From: Bacillota bacterium
GTDB lineage: Bacteria > Bacillota > Clostridia > Christensenellales > Aristaeellaceae
DNA length: 6,719 nt
Direction: 5' to 3'
Assembly: GCA_023409955.1 (NCBI GenBank)
Contig: JAEYQQ010000092.1
Location: forward strand, 1-6,719
A program made the position numbers and the translations under genes. The notes beneath the pieces were generated by a model. The model did not search any database. It had not been told where the DNA came from and worked only from the letters and a program-made list of their open reading frames with translations. Position 1 is the stretch's first letter; every line of letters starts with the position of its first letter. Shown in pieces: positions 4,867 to 6,719 of the stretch.

Positions 4867-6719
4867 ACAGCTTGCGTGCTTTTTCCCGCAGGCGGAACAG
4901 GTGATTGATGGCATCCATGGGCGTTAATGCCATCACATCAAGATTTTTTAATTCTTCTACAAGTTCTGTCTGGGCGAAGTTGAATAGGCCAACCTGTTGG
5001 CTGCCGGTTTTCTTTCCGTCCTCCAGTATGTTTTGGCCAATGGTGTTTTGATTGATATCTGATGCTTCCAACCGGGCTTGAATCTCATGGGCACGCATAA
5101 GCACCGGCTTCGGGATGCCCGCCAATCTGGCCACATGAATACCAAAGCTCTTATCGGCGCCACCACGGATGATTTTCCTCAAGAATATGACATCTTCCCC
5201 ATGCTCCTTGACAGAAATGCAATAGTTTTGCACGCCATCCAACCTACCTTCAAGTTCGGAAAGCTCATGATAATGGGTAGCAAAAAGTGTCTTGGCACCG
5301 GCATTTTTCTTATCGCATAAGTATTCTACCACAGACCATGCAATAGAAAGACCATCGAAAGTGCTTGTTCCACGACCGATTTCATCCAGAATCACCAGGG
5401 ATCTGGATGTGGCGTTTCTGATAATATGAGCTACCTCTGACATTTCCACCATGAAGGTGGATTGACCACTGGCCAGGTCATCGGATGCACCTACACGGGT
5501 AAAAATTCGATCTACAATCGGAATTGAAGCTTCTCTTGCAGGTACAAAACTGCCTATGTGCGCCATCAGTACGATCAGCGCCACTTGACGCATGTATGTA
5601 CTTTTGCCAGCCATATTGGGCCCAGTGATGATCAGCATGCTCTGGCTGTCATTGTCCATGATCGTATCATTGGGGACAAAAGCGCCCTCCCGAAGGGTTT
5701 GCTCCACCACAGGATGGCGGCCATCCAATATAGTAAGCTTGCCATCCTCTGTTATCTCCGGACGTACATAGTGGTTATTGCTGGCAACCTTTGCTAGAGA
5801 CACCAACGCATCCAAGGTTTTTAAGCCAAGGGCTGTTTGCTGCATTGGCTCAATCAGCGTTGCGATATGCTCACGGATGGTGACAAATAGTTCCATCTCA
5901 AGTCTCACAGATTGCTCCTGGGCACCAACTATCTTCTGCTCGATTTCCCTAAGTTCCGGAGTGACATAACGCTCGCAATTGGCCAAGGTCTGCTTGCGCA
6001 TATAGCGCATAGGTACCAGCTCATAATATGATTTTGTCACTTCAATATAATAGCCAAAAACACGGTTATATTGGATTCGTAGATTCTTGATCCCTGTCTC
6101 CTGGCGCTCTCTTGTCTCCAAATCCAATACCCATTGCTTGCCGCTTGTAGCGGCCTCCCGGAGGCTGTCCAAGCGCTGGTTGTAACCTTCTCTGATGATC
6201 CCACCCTCTGTTATGGCCAATGGCGTATCAGGATGAATGGCCCGCTCAATCAAGTCAGTGAGCTCGTTCATGGGATCAAGGGTGGTTTCCAAGGTACTCA
6301 TTATAGTACTATCTAAGGAGCGCATGAGCTCTTTGATGGATGGCACTTTTTTGAGAGATGCCATAAGTGCCAGGCAGTCTCTTGCGTTAATACTCTTGTA
6401 AGAAACACGGCTTAACAGGCGTTCGATGTCATATACACCGCGCAGCTCATCAGAAAGCGACATGCAAAGCACATGCTGGTTTAGCAGGGCAGAGATAGCA
6501 TCCAACCGTTGATTGATTTTTTCTCTGTCTACCAGAGGTTGTTCAATCCAGCTGCGCAGCAAGCGACCACCCATAGCAGTAGATGTCTGATCCAGCAACC
6601 ATAAAAGCGTACCTTTTTTTGTACGGCCCCGAAGACTTTCAGTTAGTTCCAAATTTCGCCTTGTATTCTTGTCCAGCAGCATGATTTGGGCACTTGGATA
6701 AATTTTCAGACCCGTAATG
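4865..6719 (-). CDS. mutS: DNA mismatch repair protein MutS, 5'-truncated by the window edge
   Basis: MutS binds mismatched or looped DNA, then becomes an ATP-dependent sliding clamp that recruits MutL. The visible part is 617 codons ending in TAA. The frame stays open to the right edge and the residues before the internal Met at 6682 still fit MutS, so that Met is not the start. Missing are the mismatch-reading domain (Phe-x-Glu) and much of the connector, roughly the first 250 residues of a family usually near 850-900. Counting from the Met at 6682: lever/core opens with LDKNTRRNLEL (3-13); the clamp and returning lever contain YMRKQTLANCERYVTPEL (227-244); the ATPase has Walker A GPNMAGKST (354-362), a signature stretch DDLASGQSTFMVEMSE (401-416), Walker B LVILDE (429-434) and the ATH switch (FATHYHEL, 467-474). 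The C-terminus has QVGLF (563-567), a candidate beta-clamp-binding peptide, and a terminal helical dimerisation segment. No catalytic residue looks damaged. The promoter is outside the window. Confidence 0.97.
   Translation of the reverse strand, partial: ITGLKIYPSAQIMLLDKNTRRNLELTESLRGRTKKGTLLWLLDQTSTAMGGRLLRSWIEQPLVDREKINQRLDAISALLNQHVLCMSLSDELRGVYDIERLLSRVSYKSINARDCLALMASLKKVPSIKELMRSLDSTIMSTLETTLDPMNELTDLIERAIHPDTPLAITEGGIIREGYNQRLDSLREAATSGKQWVLDLETRERQETGIKNLRIQYNRVFGYYIEVTKSYYELVPMRYMRKQTLANCERYVTPELREIEQKIVGAQEQSVRLEMELFVTIREHIATLIEPMQQTALGLKTLDALVSLAKVASNNHYVRPEITEDGKLTILDGRHPVVEQTLREGAFVPNDTIMDNDSQSMLIITGPNMAGKSTYMRQVALIVLMAHIGSFVPAREASIPIVDRIFTRVGASDDLASGQSTFMVEMSEVAHIIRNATSRSLVILDEIGRGTSTFDGLSIAWSVVEYLCDKKNAGAKTLFATHYHELSELEGRLDGVQNYCISVKEHGEDVIFLRKIIRGGADKSFGIHVARLAGIPKPVLMRAHEIQARLEASDINQNTIGQNILEDGKKTGSQQVGLFNFAQTELVEELKNLDVMALTPMDAINHLFRLREKARKL

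Noticed and set aside
4855..4914. Possible 20-residue MutL N-terminal extension with a cysteine-rich, zinc-knuckle-like stretch
   Set aside because: These bases mostly encode the C-terminus of MutS in another frame. The strong AAGGAGG before the ATG at 4854 and the family-typical N-terminus fix the shorter start.
4865..6682. Complete 605-aa MutS starting at the ATG at 6682
   Set aside because: The frame continues upstream to the window edge with residues that still fit MutS, and the normal protein is about 250 residues longer, so this ATG is an internal methionine.

Overview
The window is a compact, single-strand gene block from a Gram-positive, endospore-forming-type bacterium. The likely group is Bacillota, class Clostridia or a relative. 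I infer this from the mutS-mutL-miaA-ynbB gene order, a MutL with an intact-looking endonuclease domain, strong AGGAGG-type ribosome binding sites, and a membrane-anchored degenerate LytM protein resembling sporulation proteins SpoIVFA and SpoIIQ. I cannot name the genus. All five genes read on the minus strand, so transcription runs from position 6719 towards position 1.

Layout in the direction of transcription: (1) the 3' two thirds of mutS, cut by the right edge of the window; (2) mutL, complete, 10 nt after mutS; (3) miaA, complete, with a GTG start 19 nt after mutL; (4) a PLP-dependent enzyme of the methionine gamma-lyase / 'aluminium resistance' family (ynbB type), 1 nt after miaA; (5) after a 60 nt gap, the N-terminal 194 codons of a membrane protein with a catalytically degenerate M23/LytM domain, cut by the left edge. 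There are no RNA genes, mobile elements, CRISPR arrays or convincing intrinsic terminators, and no gene-free stretch longer than 60 nt.

MutS and MutL form the DNA mismatch-repair pair: MutS recognises the mismatch, and MutL is an ATP-gated nicking endonuclease of the type used where MutH is absent. Both carry a candidate beta-clamp-binding peptide. MiaA prenylates A37 of tRNAs that read UNN codons. The PLP enzyme has no settled role. Spacing suggests one mRNA for mutS through the PLP enzyme gene. The degenerate LytM gene may be partly uncoupled, because its Shine-Dalgarno lies inside a perfect inverted repeat and a promoter-like sequence lies in the loop.

This is mainly a conserved housekeeping region; I found no evidence for a wholly new system. 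The points most worth a second look are the Shine-Dalgarno-masking inverted repeat with a promoter-like element in its loop (589-622), a second perfect 8-bp inverted repeat just inside the same gene (548-570), the absence of hfq between miaA and the ynbB-type gene, the loss of all visible catalytic residues in the LytM protein, a C7 tract in the mutL linker, and a Glu-to-Asp change at the end of the MutL endonuclease motif.
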